Notes: generated from the letters alone by a model not told the origin. DNA of 64,000 bases from JBPRGH01 sp051418055 (GCA_051418055.1 JBPRGH010000085.1:124001-188000), one strand, 5' to 3'; shown: positions 44,952-54,645, counted from the first letter of the stretch. Translations and numbers: made by a program.

Positions 44952-46607
44952 TTGCTTGGATTGGCTAGTTGTGGTGATGATGATGAACCGGGAATTCCTA
45001 TTACAGAAATCCCTACAATTTCAGCAGTGACACCTGATGAAGGGACAGTTGGAACTGAATTATCTATTACAGGTACTAACTTTATTGAAGGAGCAATTGT
45101 AGAGGTTGGCGGTATTGCTTCAAATCAGGTTGAGGTAAGTTCACCAACTCAAATTTTTGCTTTAGTTCCTTCAGGAATTGCAGCAAATACTGCTCTGGGT
45201 GTGACGGTAAGAAATACAAGCCTTGGTGAGGCTACTTTACCTGCAGCTTTTACAGCAATTGATCCTGTTTTATCATTTATAAACAGTGCAACTAAACCCT
45301 CAGGAATTATTGGTAGTACAGTGATTTTAGAAGGAAATGCATTCGGTGATATTCAGGGGAATGGAAAAGTTTTATTTGCTGACGGTGCAGGTGGTACAGT
45401 TGAAGCTACTATCGCAAACGAGGATGACTGGACTAATGACTTTATTGTGACTACAGTGCCTACGGGTGCAGGAGATGGCCCTGTGGTTGTTGAAACTGAA
45501 ATAGGGACCAGTAATGCTATTGATTTTATGATAGCCAGTGCGGCAACATTTAGTCCGTCTATTATCAACTGGACATTAACAACTTCACTACCGGTAGCTG
45601 TTAGTGGCCACAATGCTGTTTTTGCAAATATTGATGATGAAGCCGGTGTTACTAATAATTTTGTTTATGTAACAGGAGGTAATAATTCAGCAGGATTGAA
45701 TACAGATTCAGTATTTTACGGTATGATCAATGCTGATGGAACTATTTCTGCTTGGAATGATGCCACCGTTCTTCCTGATTCTACTGCATATCATTCGTCA
45801 GTAGTTGCAACACCATTTAATTCTAAAGTTGATGGTTCAGGATACCTGTATGTTTTTGGTGGCACTAATACTGCTGGTGAGGCTGTGAATTCAGTAGCCA
45901 GAACATCAATAAATCAGGATGGTTCTTTAAATGCTTGGGAGGCACAAAATACATTGCCTGAACCTCTGCATTCATTAGGCGCTGTTATATTCAGAAGCAC
46001 GGTATATATAGCCGGTGGGGCTACAACAGGTGATGTTCCAGTAGCTAAAGTTTATAAATCTGAAATTGATACAACAGGTACATTAGGAGAATGGCAGGAG
46101 CTGACTTCATTGCCTGCTGGCATAGCTCATCATGGTTTTGTTACTTTCGGTGGATATCTATATGTTGTTGGTGGTGATGCAGGAACAGTAAGTCCATCTG
46201 CTTCAACAACTACAACTTCTGTTGCAGATGTTTTATTTGCAAAAATTAATCTAAGGACAGGTGATTTAACCAATGATGGATGGGCAGTGAATCCTAATAC
46301 AATGCAAAAAGCAAGAAGCAAACATGTGTCATTAGTAGCTGGAGGTAATTTATTTGTCTCTTCAGGTCTATATGCAGGCCAGGCCGGGTCAAGTGAAAAT
46401 ATTTATGCTCAAATATTCTCAGATGGCATTGTAGATGCTTTTGCAGGTGCTACTGGAAGCAATAATTTAAATGATCTGGGGCCGAATCTATATAATACTG
46501 CAGGTGTAAGTTATACAGATGCCAGTGGGGTACCTCGGGTAATGATTATTGGTGGTAATAGTCTGGATAATCCTGGCACTAAAACAGCCAATGTTATTTA
46601 TTACTAA
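44952..46607 (+). CDS. Kelch/IPT-domain lipoprotein, signal peptide interrupted by a stop codon
   Basis: The open frame of 551 residues from TTG 44952 begins inside a lipoprotein signal (LGLASC). In the same frame upstream, ATG at 44907 starts MKEKLKL, then TAA at 44928-44930, then LSLFVIGLLGLASCG: a complete signal peptide with a single stop inside. So either the gene is inactivated by a point mutation, or the base is an error, or a weak TTG start yields a protein without the basic n-region. The mature part has two IPT/TIG domains (about 15-105 and 110-200) and a Kelch-type propeller (about 215-540, repeated YVTGGNN, YVFGGTN, YIAGGAT, YVVGGDA). A ligand-binding surface role is inferred. Confidence 0.75.
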   Translation: MLGLASCGDDDEPGIPITEIPTISAVTPDEGTVGTELSITGTNFIEGAIVEVGGIASNQVEVSSPTQIFALVPSGIAANTALGVTVRNTSLGEATLPAAFTAIDPVLSFINSATKPSGIIGSTVILEGNAFGDIQGNGKVLFADGAGGTVEATIANEDDWTNDFIVTTVPTGAGDGPVVVETEIGTSNAIDFMIASAATFSPSIINWTLTTSLPVAVSGHNAVFANIDDEAGVTNNFVYVTGGNNSAGLNTDSVFYGMINADGTISAWNDATVLPDSTAYHSSVVATPFNSKVDGSGYLYVFGGTNTAGEAVNSVARTSINQDGSLNAWEAQNTLPEPLHSLGAVIFRSTVYIAGGATTGDVPVAKVYKSEIDTTGTLGEWQELTSLPAGIAHHGFVTFGGYLYVVGGDAGTVSPSASTTTTSVADVLFAKINLRTGDLTNDGWAVNPNTMQKARSKHVSLVAGGNLFVSSGLYAGQAGSSENIYAQIFSDGIVDAFAGATGSNNLNDLGPNLYNTAGVSYTDASGVPRVMIIGGNSLDNPGTKTANVIYY

Positions 46608-46626
46608 AACAGAATTATTTTATAGT

Positions 46627-46660
46627 AAAAAAACCGCCTCAGATTTGAGGCGGTTTTTTT
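46627..46660. terminator. Bidirectional terminator between convergent genes
   Basis: The 8-bp stem CCGCCTCA / TGAGGCGG is flanked by seven A on the left and eight T on the right. It lies between the Kelch/IPT gene and the convergent reductase gene and can serve both. Confidence 0.92.
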
Positions 46661-46663
46661 TAT

Positions 46664-47194
46664 TTAAAAATCAATCAGCTGCTTTGCCTGCGTCTCAAGA
46701 AGCTCCTGGTATAGTGAATTTGTTAGTTTTTCTTCCTTTAAATTCAATTCTATGCGTGCAAGCTTTGGTTTTAAAGCCAGCACATGCATTCCGCAATAGT
46801 TGAAGATATCCGTCAGATGGCTTAAGGCTAGTCCTCCTCCCTGAATACCTGAAGATACTCCAACAAGTGCACATTTTTTATTGGTGAAAGTAGTTGGGAA
46901 TTTCAATCCATCAATAAAAGCTTTAAGTACACCCGGAAATGACCCATTATATTCCGGCACAAGGAATACAAATTTTTGGCTCTTCGCCATCAGCTCCCTC
47001 ATATCATTAAATGCAGGATTAGTCCCTGCATTTTCATATAAAGCTGAGAATACAAAATCTTCAGGAAGATGCTGCAGGTCAACGATTTCTACTTTTACAC
47101 CAAGCTTCACAAGTATAGAAGCATAAATATCTGTTACTATTCTTGTGACAGCATCTTCTCGGTTTGTACTACTAACAAGGGTGATGGAATTCAT
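46664..47194 (-). CDS. NADPH-dependent FMN reductase family protein
   Basis: A 176-residue flavodoxin-fold reductase. The N-terminal VSSTNREDAVTRIV phosphate loop and the signature FLVPEYNGSFPGVLKAFIDGL mark the FMN_red family (azo/chromate/quinone reductase-like). The substrate is not identifiable. It is downstream of pyk on the same strand with a 28-bp gap, so it may be co-transcribed with pyk, and it ends at the shared bidirectional terminator. Confidence 0.88.
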   Translation of the reverse strand: MNSITLVSSTNREDAVTRIVTDIYASILVKLGVKVEIVDLQHLPEDFVFSALYENAGTNPAFNDMRELMAKSQKFVFLVPEYNGSFPGVLKAFIDGLKFPTTFTNKKCALVGVSSGIQGGGLALSHLTDIFNYCGMHVLALKPKLARIELNLKEEKLTNSLYQELLETQAKQLIDF

Positions 47195-47222
47195 AGGAAT
47201 TCAAAGATAGGCACTTTATTTT

Positions 47223-48650
47223 TTATGACCCTGCGACATTAATTTTTAGTGCATTGGTGCGCCCTTTTTTATGTAAAGGCATGGCAGCAGTAGTAATAAA
47301 GATATCCCCCTCTTTTATATAACCCTCTTTTAATAAAGTTTTTTCTATATCTTCAAAGGTTTGATCAGTAGAAACTTCGCTATCATAATAGATCCCTCTA
47401 ACACCCCAAATCAGGCCAATAGTATTAAGAAGAACCCGATTACTGGAAAATATAAATATTCCTGCTTTAGGCCTATGGGAGGAGATCTTAAAGGCAGTAT
47501 AACCTGATTGGGTCATTCCTACTATAGCCTTTGCTTTGGATGCCTTAGCAAGCCTGCAGGCGGCTAGTGTGAGGGTGTTGTGAAGGAACAAGGGACTTTC
47601 ATCTTTCGGTAAATAGTGCTTGAAATATATCTGCCCCTGATTTTCAACACTGGAAATAGTCCTTACCATGCTGCGGATGACCTCTATAGGGAATTGTCCG
47701 GCAGCAGTCTCTGCTGATAGCATGAGAGCATCGGCACCATCCATTACAGCATTAGCAATGTCATTTGTTTCCGCACGTGTTGGTCGGGGTGCAGTGATCA
47801 TGCTTTCCATCATTTGAGTTGCAATAATTACGGGTTTGGCAGCGAGGTTACATTTCTCAACTATCCTCTTCTGGGCCATTGGAACCTCTTCCATAACAAT
47901 TTCAACACCAAGGTCACCTCTGGCTACCATCACAGCATCAGTCGCTTCTATGATTTCATCAATATTTTTCAGCGCGTCCGGTTTCTCAATTTTGGCTACT
48001 ACCTTTATTGTTTTACCGCTCTGTTCAATGATCTTCTTTACATCGAGAATGTCTTCAGCCTTCCTTACAAAAGAAAGGGCTATCCACTCAACATGGTTCT
48101 CTATCCCAAAAGCAAGGTCTTCTTTATCTTTTTCAGTTAATGATGGTGCGGAAACTCTTGTAAATGGCAGGTTTATTCCTTTTTTAGATTTTAATTCACC
48201 ACCATGTTTAATCTCACAAATAACCTCCGTTGCATTTTTATCAAGAACTCTCAGCTCAATTTTACCATCATCTATTAAAACCAGGTCACCTTCACTAACA
48301 TCCTGAGGTAATTCTTTATAAGATGTGCTGATGCGCTGGGCATTACCCATTAACTCCTCTGTAGTGATCGTAATTTTTTGTCCCTTTTCAATTAATGTAT
48401 TTTTTTCAACATTATTTACCCTGATTTTTGGGCCCTGAAGGTCCTGAAGGAGGCATACATTTGTATTAAGTTCTTCATTTAGCTCACGCACATAGGTAAT
48501 TACCTGTTTATGTTCTTCATGTGTTCCATGAGAAAAGTTTAGACGGAAAACATCCACCCCTTCTATTATCAGCTCTCGAAGAAGTTCTTTTGTGTTTGAA
48601 GCAGGTCCGACTGTAGCTATTACCTTAGTTTTATTATACGAAATTTTCAT
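47223..48650 (-). CDS. pyk: Pyruvate kinase
   Basis: A 475-residue glycolytic enzyme converting phosphoenolpyruvate and ADP to pyruvate and ATP. The N-terminal TKVIATVGPASNTKELL and VFRLNFSHGTHEEH segments, the catalytic KIEKPDALKNIDEI motif with its metal ligands and MVARGDLGVEI are clear. Length and domain order are normal. It lies 60 bp downstream of the IPExxxVDY gene, in the arrangement conserved in Bacteroidota next to acpP-fabF. Confidence 0.97.
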   Translation of the reverse strand: MKISYNKTKVIATVGPASNTKELLRELIIEGVDVFRLNFSHGTHEEHKQVITYVRELNEELNTNVCLLQDLQGPKIRVNNVEKNTLIEKGQKITITTEELMGNAQRISTSYKELPQDVSEGDLVLIDDGKIELRVLDKNATEVICEIKHGGELKSKKGINLPFTRVSAPSLTEKDKEDLAFGIENHVEWIALSFVRKAEDILDVKKIIEQSGKTIKVVAKIEKPDALKNIDEIIEATDAVMVARGDLGVEIVMEEVPMAQKRIVEKCNLAAKPVIIATQMMESMITAPRPTRAETNDIANAVMDGADALMLSAETAAGQFPIEVIRSMVRTISSVENQGQIYFKHYLPKDESPLFLHNTLTLAACRLAKASKAKAIVGMTQSGYTAFKISSHRPKAGIFIFSSNRVLLNTIGLIWGVRGIYYDSEVSTDQTFEDIEKTLLKEGYIKEGDIFITTAAMPLHKKGRTNALKINVAGS

Positions 48651-48710
48651 TATGTGATTTAAATTTTGATTGGCTTATCAGCACCTTTTATTCTCTTCTT
48701 ATTAAGTCGA

Positions 48711-49139
48711 TTAGAAAATAAAATGTTCTTTAAATTTCAGCTGATTTAAATTAATGGGTGAAAGATATTCAATCGCAGGCACTTCTTTCAATAGATTTTG
48801 TAAACTTTTTAACGAAATCGATTGCGAATCCCCTTCTCTCATTAGGATATAATCAAAGAATGGAAATTCCGGGATCAATTTCACTTCGGTTGCTTTTTCT
48901 GTTGCCACCGGCCTGTTAGAGAAAAGCCTTAAAAATAATTCAGGGTCAGGTTCATCAAAATAGCATGTAAATTCAAACGACTGATTGTTAATAAATATCT
49001 GATGATCCTCCTGTCGGTGGAGGTTAATGTCAAGATATTTGTTTAATGACCAGGCAATTTTGTAATCTTTTACCGATGAAGTGATGCCAATCAGATCAAA
49101 ATTAAAATTTATTTCACTGTCTAGTTTTTGCTTTTTCAT
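48711..49139 (-). CDS. IPExxxVDY family protein
   Basis: A 142-residue small protein with the family motif IPEFPFFDY (variant IPExxxxDY) near residue ~90. I prefer the ATG at 49139 because the protein then starts MKKQKLDSEIN, like others in the family; the longer frame to 49172 adds 11 residues. No signal or membrane segment is present. Function is unknown. It diverges from acpP and precedes pyk, the neighbourhood in which this family is usually seen. Confidence 0.8.
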   Translation of the reverse strand: MKKQKLDSEINFNFDLIGITSSVKDYKIAWSLNKYLDINLHRQEDHQIFINNQSFEFTCYFDEPDPELFLRLFSNRPVATEKATEVKLIPEFPFFDYILMREGDSQSISLKSLQNLLKEVPAIEYLSPINLNQLKFKEHFIF

Positions 49140-49212
49140 TAAAAAATGAGCCGTTATTAATAGTTTTGCCAATAATAAAGATTATTTGCAACATAAGATT
49201 GATTCAATTTGT

Positions 49213-49243
49213 TTGGCAAATTAGATGTAAATACATTTCTTTG
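49213..49243 (+). promoter_or_regulatory. Probable acpP-fabF promoter
   Basis: TTG at 49213-49215 within GTTTGG, a 20-bp spacer, and TTTCTTTG at 49236-49243, one mismatch from TAnnTTTG. It is 33 bp upstream of acpP in the divergent gap with the IPExxxVDY gene. Confidence 0.5.
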
Positions 49244-49276
49244 CAGTGAAATTAAATTAATTAAAAAATTACAGAT

Positions 49277-49516
49277 ATGTCTGAGATAGCGCAAAAAGTA
49301 AAAAGCATAATCATTGATAAGCTTGGAGTAGAGGAATCAGAAGTAACCCCTGAGGCAAGCTTCACCAACGATTTAGGAGCCGACTCTTTAGATACTGTTG
49401 AACTTATTATGGAGTTCGAAAAGGAATTTAATATCTCTATTCCTGACGACCAGGCGGAGAATATCTCCACTGTAGGACAGGCTATTTCTTATCTTGAAGA
49501 GCACGCTGGTAAATAA
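49277..49516 (+). CDS. acpP: Acyl carrier protein
   Basis: A 79-residue acidic carrier with the phosphopantetheine attachment site S37 in DLGADSLDTVELIMEFEKEF. Four-helix ACP pattern and length are standard. It carries growing acyl chains in type II fatty acid synthesis. fabF follows after 24 bp, so the carrier and the elongating synthase are co-expressed. Confidence 0.98.
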   Translation: MSEIAQKVKSIIIDKLGVEESEVTPEASFTNDLGADSLDTVELIMEFEKEFNISIPDDQAENISTVGQAISYLEEHAGK

Positions 49517-49540
49517 TTTTTTTCATTCCTAATTCATTAT

Positions 49541-50794
49541 ATGGATTCTAAAAGGAGAGTAGTAGTCACTGGACTAGGTGCACTGACACCAATTGGAAAC
49601 ACAGTAGAAGAATATTGGAAGGGGCTGACAAGCGGTAAAAGCGGAGCAGCGCCTATTACTTTATTTAATGCTGAAAAGTTTAAAACACGTTTTGCCTGCG
49701 AAGTAAAAGACTTCGATCCTACACACTATATGGATCGTAAAGAAGCCCGCAAAATGGATCGTTTTACTCAGTTTGCCATGGTGGTGGCGGATGAAGCCGT
49801 CAATGACTCCGGTCTTGATCTGGAAAAGATAGATCTTGATCGTGCCGGAGTTATTTGGGGATCCGGGATCGGTGGGTTACAAACTTTCCAGGAAGAAGTA
49901 ATGAACTATGCCCACGGAGATGGTACTCCGCGATTTAACCCTTTCTTTATCCCAAAGATGATTGCGGATATAAGCTCAGGGTATATTTCAATTAAGTATG
50001 GTTTCCGTGGGCCTAATTTTGTGACAGTTTCTGCCTGTGCTTCCTCAACAAATGCCTTATTGGATGCAGTCAATTATATTCGTTTAGGGTATATGGATGT
50101 AGCCATCAGCGGCGGATCTGAGGCAGCAGTTACTGAAGCCGGAATTGGCGGCTTTAATGCTATGAAAGCATTATCAGAACGTAACGATTCTCCTGAAACA
50201 GCCTCACGGCCTTTTGATAAGGATAGGGACGGTTTTGTTCTTGGAGAGGGAGCGGGTGCTTTAATTCTTGAAGAATATGAGCATGCCAAAGCAAGAGGCG
50301 CTAAAATTTATGCAGAAGTAATGGGCGGCGGATTATCTGCTGATGCCCATCATATTACAGCCCCTCATCCGGAAGGATTGGGTGCTGCCAAAGTTATGCA
50401 ATCTGCAATTAAGGATTCAGGTCTTAATCCTGAGGATGTTCATTATATCAATGTACATGGTACTTCCACTCCACTTGGAGATAAAGGGGAGTCACTGGCC
50501 ATTAAAAAAGTATTTGGTGAAAAGGCATACGGCCTAAATATCAGCTCTACTAAATCAATGACCGGTCATCTTTTAGGTGCGGCAGGCGCAGTAGAAGCTA
50601 TAGCCAGTATTTTGGCAATAAAACATCAGACGGTGCCACCAACAATTAATCACTTTACAGATGATGATGACCTTGATAATAAGTTGAACTTTACTTTTAA
50701 CAAGGCACAACAGCGTAAGGTAGAAGTTGCTTTAAGTAACACATTTGGTTTTGGCGGCCACAATACTTCCGTTATTTTTAAAAAAATTGATTAA
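49541..50794 (+). CDS. fabF: 3-oxoacyl-[ACP] synthase II
   Basis: A 417-residue condensing enzyme that elongates acyl-ACP with malonyl-ACP. The catalytic triad is C166 (SACASST), H306 (HGTSTPLGD) and H343 (TGHLLGAAG). Two His rather than His/Asn mark the FabF/FabB class. It follows acpP and is 2 bp from rnc, which suggests continued transcription into rnc. Confidence 0.97.
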   Translation: MDSKRRVVVTGLGALTPIGNTVEEYWKGLTSGKSGAAPITLFNAEKFKTRFACEVKDFDPTHYMDRKEARKMDRFTQFAMVVADEAVNDSGLDLEKIDLDRAGVIWGSGIGGLQTFQEEVMNYAHGDGTPRFNPFFIPKMIADISSGYISIKYGFRGPNFVTVSACASSTNALLDAVNYIRLGYMDVAISGGSEAAVTEAGIGGFNAMKALSERNDSPETASRPFDKDRDGFVLGEGAGALILEEYEHAKARGAKIYAEVMGGGLSADAHHITAPHPEGLGAAKVMQSAIKDSGLNPEDVHYINVHGTSTPLGDKGESLAIKKVFGEKAYGLNISSTKSMTGHLLGAAGAVEAIASILAIKHQTVPPTINHFTDDDDLDNKLNFTFNKAQQRKVEVALSNTFGFGGHNTSVIFKKID

Positions 50795-50796
50795 GG

Positions 50797-51543
50797 GTGG
50801 CAGGTGCGATTAGGCACTTTTTCAAAATCTTTGAAAAAAAGTCTCCCGCAGATGACGACCTAATATCGGCTATTAAAAACATTGTTGGCAAAAGGCCCAG
50901 AAACCTGAATTTATACAGGTTGGCGACAAGCCACACTTCTATTGCTAAAAAAAATATCCATGGTCTTCGTGAGTCTAACGAGCGACTTGAATATTTAGGA
51001 GATGCGATCCTTGGAGCTGTAGTAGCCGAATTCCTTTTTAAGAAATATCCTTTTAAAGACGAGGGATTTCTCACTGAGATCCGTTCGCGCATTGTTAGCC
51101 GCGATTCACTCAACACACTTGGAAGAAAAGTTGGTGTTGATGCTATAGTAAAATTCGATCAAAGGAAAAAAGAAAAAACCTCACATAAGTCACTATACGG
51201 GGATACACTCGAAGCTCTTATAGGCGCAGTTTACCTGGATCGGGGGTATAGGTTTTGCCGTAAATTCATTATTGGAAAGCTTATTAATCCTCATTTTAAT
51301 TTAAAAGAAATAATTAAAAGTGAAAGGAATTTTAAAAGCAGGATCATTGAATGGGCTCAAAAGGAAAATAAAGAAGTTAAATTTGAAATAGAGATAAAAG
51401 CTGAAAAAAATCATAAAGAATTTACAGCACAGGTTTTTATAGATAAAGTACCTTTTGGTACAGGCTATGGATTAAGCAAGAAAAAAGCTGAGCAGGATGC
51501 TGCAGAAAAATCCTTTGAGATGCTAAACATTAATGGCACTTAA
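50797..51543 (+). CDS. rnc: Ribonuclease III
   Basis: A 248-residue dsRNA endonuclease for rRNA and mRNA processing. Signature NERLEYLGDA (residues 61-70) and the acidic YGDTLEA (134-140) hold the metal-binding residues. The C-terminal ~70 residues are a dsRBD ending KKKAEQDAAEKSFEML. The GTG at 50797 begins 2 bp after fabF; the fabF-rnc coupling is a common arrangement. nadE follows after 14 bp. Confidence 0.95.
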   Translation: MAGAIRHFFKIFEKKSPADDDLISAIKNIVGKRPRNLNLYRLATSHTSIAKKNIHGLRESNERLEYLGDAILGAVVAEFLFKKYPFKDEGFLTEIRSRIVSRDSLNTLGRKVGVDAIVKFDQRKKEKTSHKSLYGDTLEALIGAVYLDRGYRFCRKFIIGKLINPHFNLKEIIKSERNFKSRIIEWAQKENKEVKFEIEIKAEKNHKEFTAQVFIDKVPFGTGYGLSKKKAEQDAAEKSFEMLNINGT

Positions 51544-51557
51544 TAATTATTGATGAT

Positions 51558-53423
51558 ATGGGAAACAGAACACTTAAAGTTGCCGCAGCAGCAATCAATC
51601 AGACTCCCATTGACTGGAAGAATAATCAGAACAATATTAGAGAGGCTATTACACAAGCTAAAAAGCAAAATGCTGAATTGCTGTGCCTGCCTGAACTTTG
51701 CATTACCGGCTATAGCTGTGAAGATCTGTTTTTTTCAAAATGGGTTCCTGAAAAGGCCATGGCTAAACTGCTGGAGATTAAAAACTGGTGTATAGATATT
51801 ACGATATCTGTTGGGCTGCCGGTAAGATATGAAAACAAACTTTATAATTGTGCTGCCCTTATTTCAAATCAGGAAATATTAGGCATTACGGCTAAACAGC
51901 ACCTGCCAAATTATGGTGTTCACTATGAGGGGCGCTGGTTCAGTAAGTGGCCTGCCGGACAAGAAATACGATTAGAAGCTGGAGGGCATCTGGTTCCTTT
52001 TGGTGATATTGTTTATGAAGTTAAGGGAATAAAAATTGCATTCGAGATATGTGAAGATGCCTGGTCAGTAAAACGTCCTGCATATAGTTTCTATGAAAGA
52101 GGTGTAGACCTTATTCTCAATCCAAGTGCCAGTCATTTCTCATTTGGCAAAACAAAGCTCAGGGAAGATATTGTATTGAGTGCCTCCGAAAAATTCAGGT
52201 GTGGGTATATTTATGTAAATGCACTCGGAAATGAATCAGGGACAATTATCTATGATGGCGAAATCATTATAGCCCATAACAATAGGCTAAATGGTAAAAA
52301 CAGGAGGTTTTCCTTTCAGAATGTTGACCTGCTGGTATGCTATATGGATTTCGAAAACCCAAATGAATCCAGTGTCTGTAAGGAGAGTGATATAGAGGTG
52401 AAGTTTAAGGAACTGCGGGATTCAGCAGCACTTGCTCTATTTGATTACATGCGCAAAAGCAGAAGCCAGGGGTTCATACTTTCTCTTAGTGGTGGTGCTG
52501 ATTCTTCTATATGTGCTGTACTTGTTTCTGAGATGGTAAAGAAGGGAGTTGAGGAGCTTGGAATGGCGGGTTTTATCGAGAAAAGTGGCATTCTTTGGCC
52601 TAATGATTTTTCTCCTAAAGAGGCAAAAGATTTGATGCCTTATATTTTACATTGTGCTTATCAAAGTACAAAAAACAGTACTGAAGATACATTTAATTCA
52701 GCAAAATCTTTAGCAGAGGACCTTGGTGCCCAATTTTCACACTGGTCTGTAGATAAACCTGTTGAAGAATATATAAAAGATATTGAGGAGGCAATTGGGC
52801 GTAAGCTGAACTGGGATAGGGATGATATTGCCCTTCAGAATATTCAGGCACGGGCAAGATCGCCAATCATATGGATGCTGGCTAATATTAAAAATGCATT
52901 GCTGATTACCACATCCAACAGAAGTGAAGCTGATGTGGGTTATGCCACAATGGATGGCGACACCAGTGGCAGTATTGCACCTGTTGGAGGGATAGATAAA
53001 ATTACCATTTTAGAGTGGCTTCTCTGGGCAGAGTATAATTTAGGTTATGGATCATTGAGCCATGTTAATAATTTAGCCCCCAGCGCAGAACTCAGACCAA
53101 AAGAGCAGGAGCAAACAGATGAGCAGGACCTGATGCCTTATCCGGTTATTGCAGCGATTGAAAGGTTAGCCATAGAATTTTATAAATCCCCTCTGGAAGT
53201 TTATGATATTCTAAAGGACCGTAAGCTGGAATCCCCTGCGGCCTTACGAGGGCATATTGTTAAATTTTTCCAGCTGTGGTCAAGAAACCAGTGGAAGAGA
53301 GAGCGTTATGCACCTTCTTTCCTAATTGATACTTTTAGCGTAGACCCAAAGTCATGGTATCGTTTTCCAATCCTCTCCGGCGGATATGATGAAGAGCTGA
53401 AAGCGCTTCTCGAGATGGAGTAG
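51558..53423 (+). CDS. nadE: Glutamine-dependent NAD+ synthetase
   Basis: A 621-residue bifunctional enzyme. The N-terminal nitrilase-like amidase has the triad E46 (LPELCITGY), K113 (TAKQHLPNY) and C165 (FEICEDAW), which releases ammonia from glutamine. The C-terminal synthetase has the PP-loop SGGADSS (311-317), and ends with long helices typical of this class. It makes NAD+ from deamido-NAD+. It is 14 bp after rnc and 70 bp before lgt. Confidence 0.97.
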   Translation: MGNRTLKVAAAAINQTPIDWKNNQNNIREAITQAKKQNAELLCLPELCITGYSCEDLFFSKWVPEKAMAKLLEIKNWCIDITISVGLPVRYENKLYNCAALISNQEILGITAKQHLPNYGVHYEGRWFSKWPAGQEIRLEAGGHLVPFGDIVYEVKGIKIAFEICEDAWSVKRPAYSFYERGVDLILNPSASHFSFGKTKLREDIVLSASEKFRCGYIYVNALGNESGTIIYDGEIIIAHNNRLNGKNRRFSFQNVDLLVCYMDFENPNESSVCKESDIEVKFKELRDSAALALFDYMRKSRSQGFILSLSGGADSSICAVLVSEMVKKGVEELGMAGFIEKSGILWPNDFSPKEAKDLMPYILHCAYQSTKNSTEDTFNSAKSLAEDLGAQFSHWSVDKPVEEYIKDIEEAIGRKLNWDRDDIALQNIQARARSPIIWMLANIKNALLITTSNRSEADVGYATMDGDTSGSIAPVGGIDKITILEWLLWAEYNLGYGSLSHVNNLAPSAELRPKEQEQTDEQDLMPYPVIAAIERLAIEFYKSPLEVYDILKDRKLESPAALRGHIVKFFQLWSRNQWKRERYAPSFLIDTFSVDPKSWYRFPILSGGYDEELKALLEME

Positions 53424-53493
53424 TAAATTTAATAGAGAAAATTGGGCATTTCCGTATAAAGCGGCTTAATTTGCCGGTTGTTTAAAAAATGTA

Positions 53494-54645
53494 ATGGAAA
53501 GCTTAGTTTATATAATCTGGAATTTAAATCCTCAGATCTTCCCCAATGGCTTAATGGGTTGGGAGTTACCTGTAGTATGGTACGGCGTATTGTTTGCTTT
53601 AGGATTTCTCATTGGCCAACAGATACTTTTATATATCTACAGAAAAGAGGGAAAGCCTGAACAGGATATTGAAACGCTGACTGTTTATATGATCGTGGCA
53701 ACTGTAATAGGAGCACGGCTTGGTCATGTGCTGTTTTATGAGCCAGATAGGTATTTAAGTAATCCGGAAGAGATATTAATGATCTGGAAAGGGGGGCTGG
53801 CAAGTCATGGAGCTGCTTTTGGGATTCTTGCTGCATTATGGATTTACAGTAAATATAACATCCGTTTTAAAGGATTAAAACCTTATGCTAAAAGAATTAC
53901 CAGGCCTGGCCAGAATTTCCTGCAGGTGGTAGATCGTATAGTAATTGTTGTTGCTCTTGCAGGATGCCTGATACGTATTGGGAATTTTACAAATTCTGAA
54001 ATTGAAGGGATCCCCACTTACAGTGATAATGGCATTGTCTTCACAAGAAATATTTCTGATTATGTACAATCATCCAGTAAAGTAATTGAAGATATTGATT
54101 TTAAAAAAGGGGATCATGCTGTGCCGGAAAAATACGTCCCGGTTACCATGCAGATAGAGTTTGATCCACAATATCAGCTGGATAAAAGCCAGATATCCGC
54201 ATATGCTGAAGGTAACCTGAGCAATATATTAAAAAGTGAGGCGTATTTTATAAGCGGGCATATTCATCAGCCTCTTGAGAAGGAGCTGGATTATGAAATA
54301 AATGAAGAGGGCCAGGTGTTAGAAATATACCTTAATGGTATTGCAAGGCATCCTGCTCAGCTTTATGAGGCTGCAACTTCATTCCTTATTTTTATTTTGC
54401 TATTCTTTTTATGGAAAAGGAAAAAAGAATTTACTCCGCCGGGTTTGCTCTTAGGATTATTTTTAATTATATTATTCGGCTTAAGGTTTTTTCATGAGTT
54501 CCTTAAGGAGGATCAGGTAGCATTTGAAGAACAAATGACACTTAATATGGGGCAAATATTGAGTATTCCTTTAGTTCTTATTGGTTTTGGGATTTTGCTG
54601 TATGCTTGGCGTTATAAAGTAACAAAAACAACTACTCATGATTAA
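53494..54645 (+). CDS. lgt: Prolipoprotein diacylglyceryl transferase
   Basis: A 383-residue membrane enzyme that puts diacylglycerol on lipobox cysteines. The GGLASHGAAFG motif (100-110), the RIGNFTNSEIEG signature (161-172) and RHPAQLYEA (285-293) are present. About 113 residues separate the last two motifs, more than in E. coli Lgt, and the protein is ~90 residues longer overall. This larger periplasmic head is likely typical for the phylum. It services the many lipoproteins seen here. Confidence 0.95.
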   Translation: MESLVYIIWNLNPQIFPNGLMGWELPVVWYGVLFALGFLIGQQILLYIYRKEGKPEQDIETLTVYMIVATVIGARLGHVLFYEPDRYLSNPEEILMIWKGGLASHGAAFGILAALWIYSKYNIRFKGLKPYAKRITRPGQNFLQVVDRIVIVVALAGCLIRIGNFTNSEIEGIPTYSDNGIVFTRNISDYVQSSSKVIEDIDFKKGDHAVPEKYVPVTMQIEFDPQYQLDKSQISAYAEGNLSNILKSEAYFISGHIHQPLEKELDYEINEEGQVLEIYLNGIARHPAQLYEAATSFLIFILLFFLWKRKKEFTPPGLLLGLFLIILFGLRFFHEFLKEDQVAFEEQMTLNMGQILSIPLVLIGFGILLYAWRYKVTKTTTHD

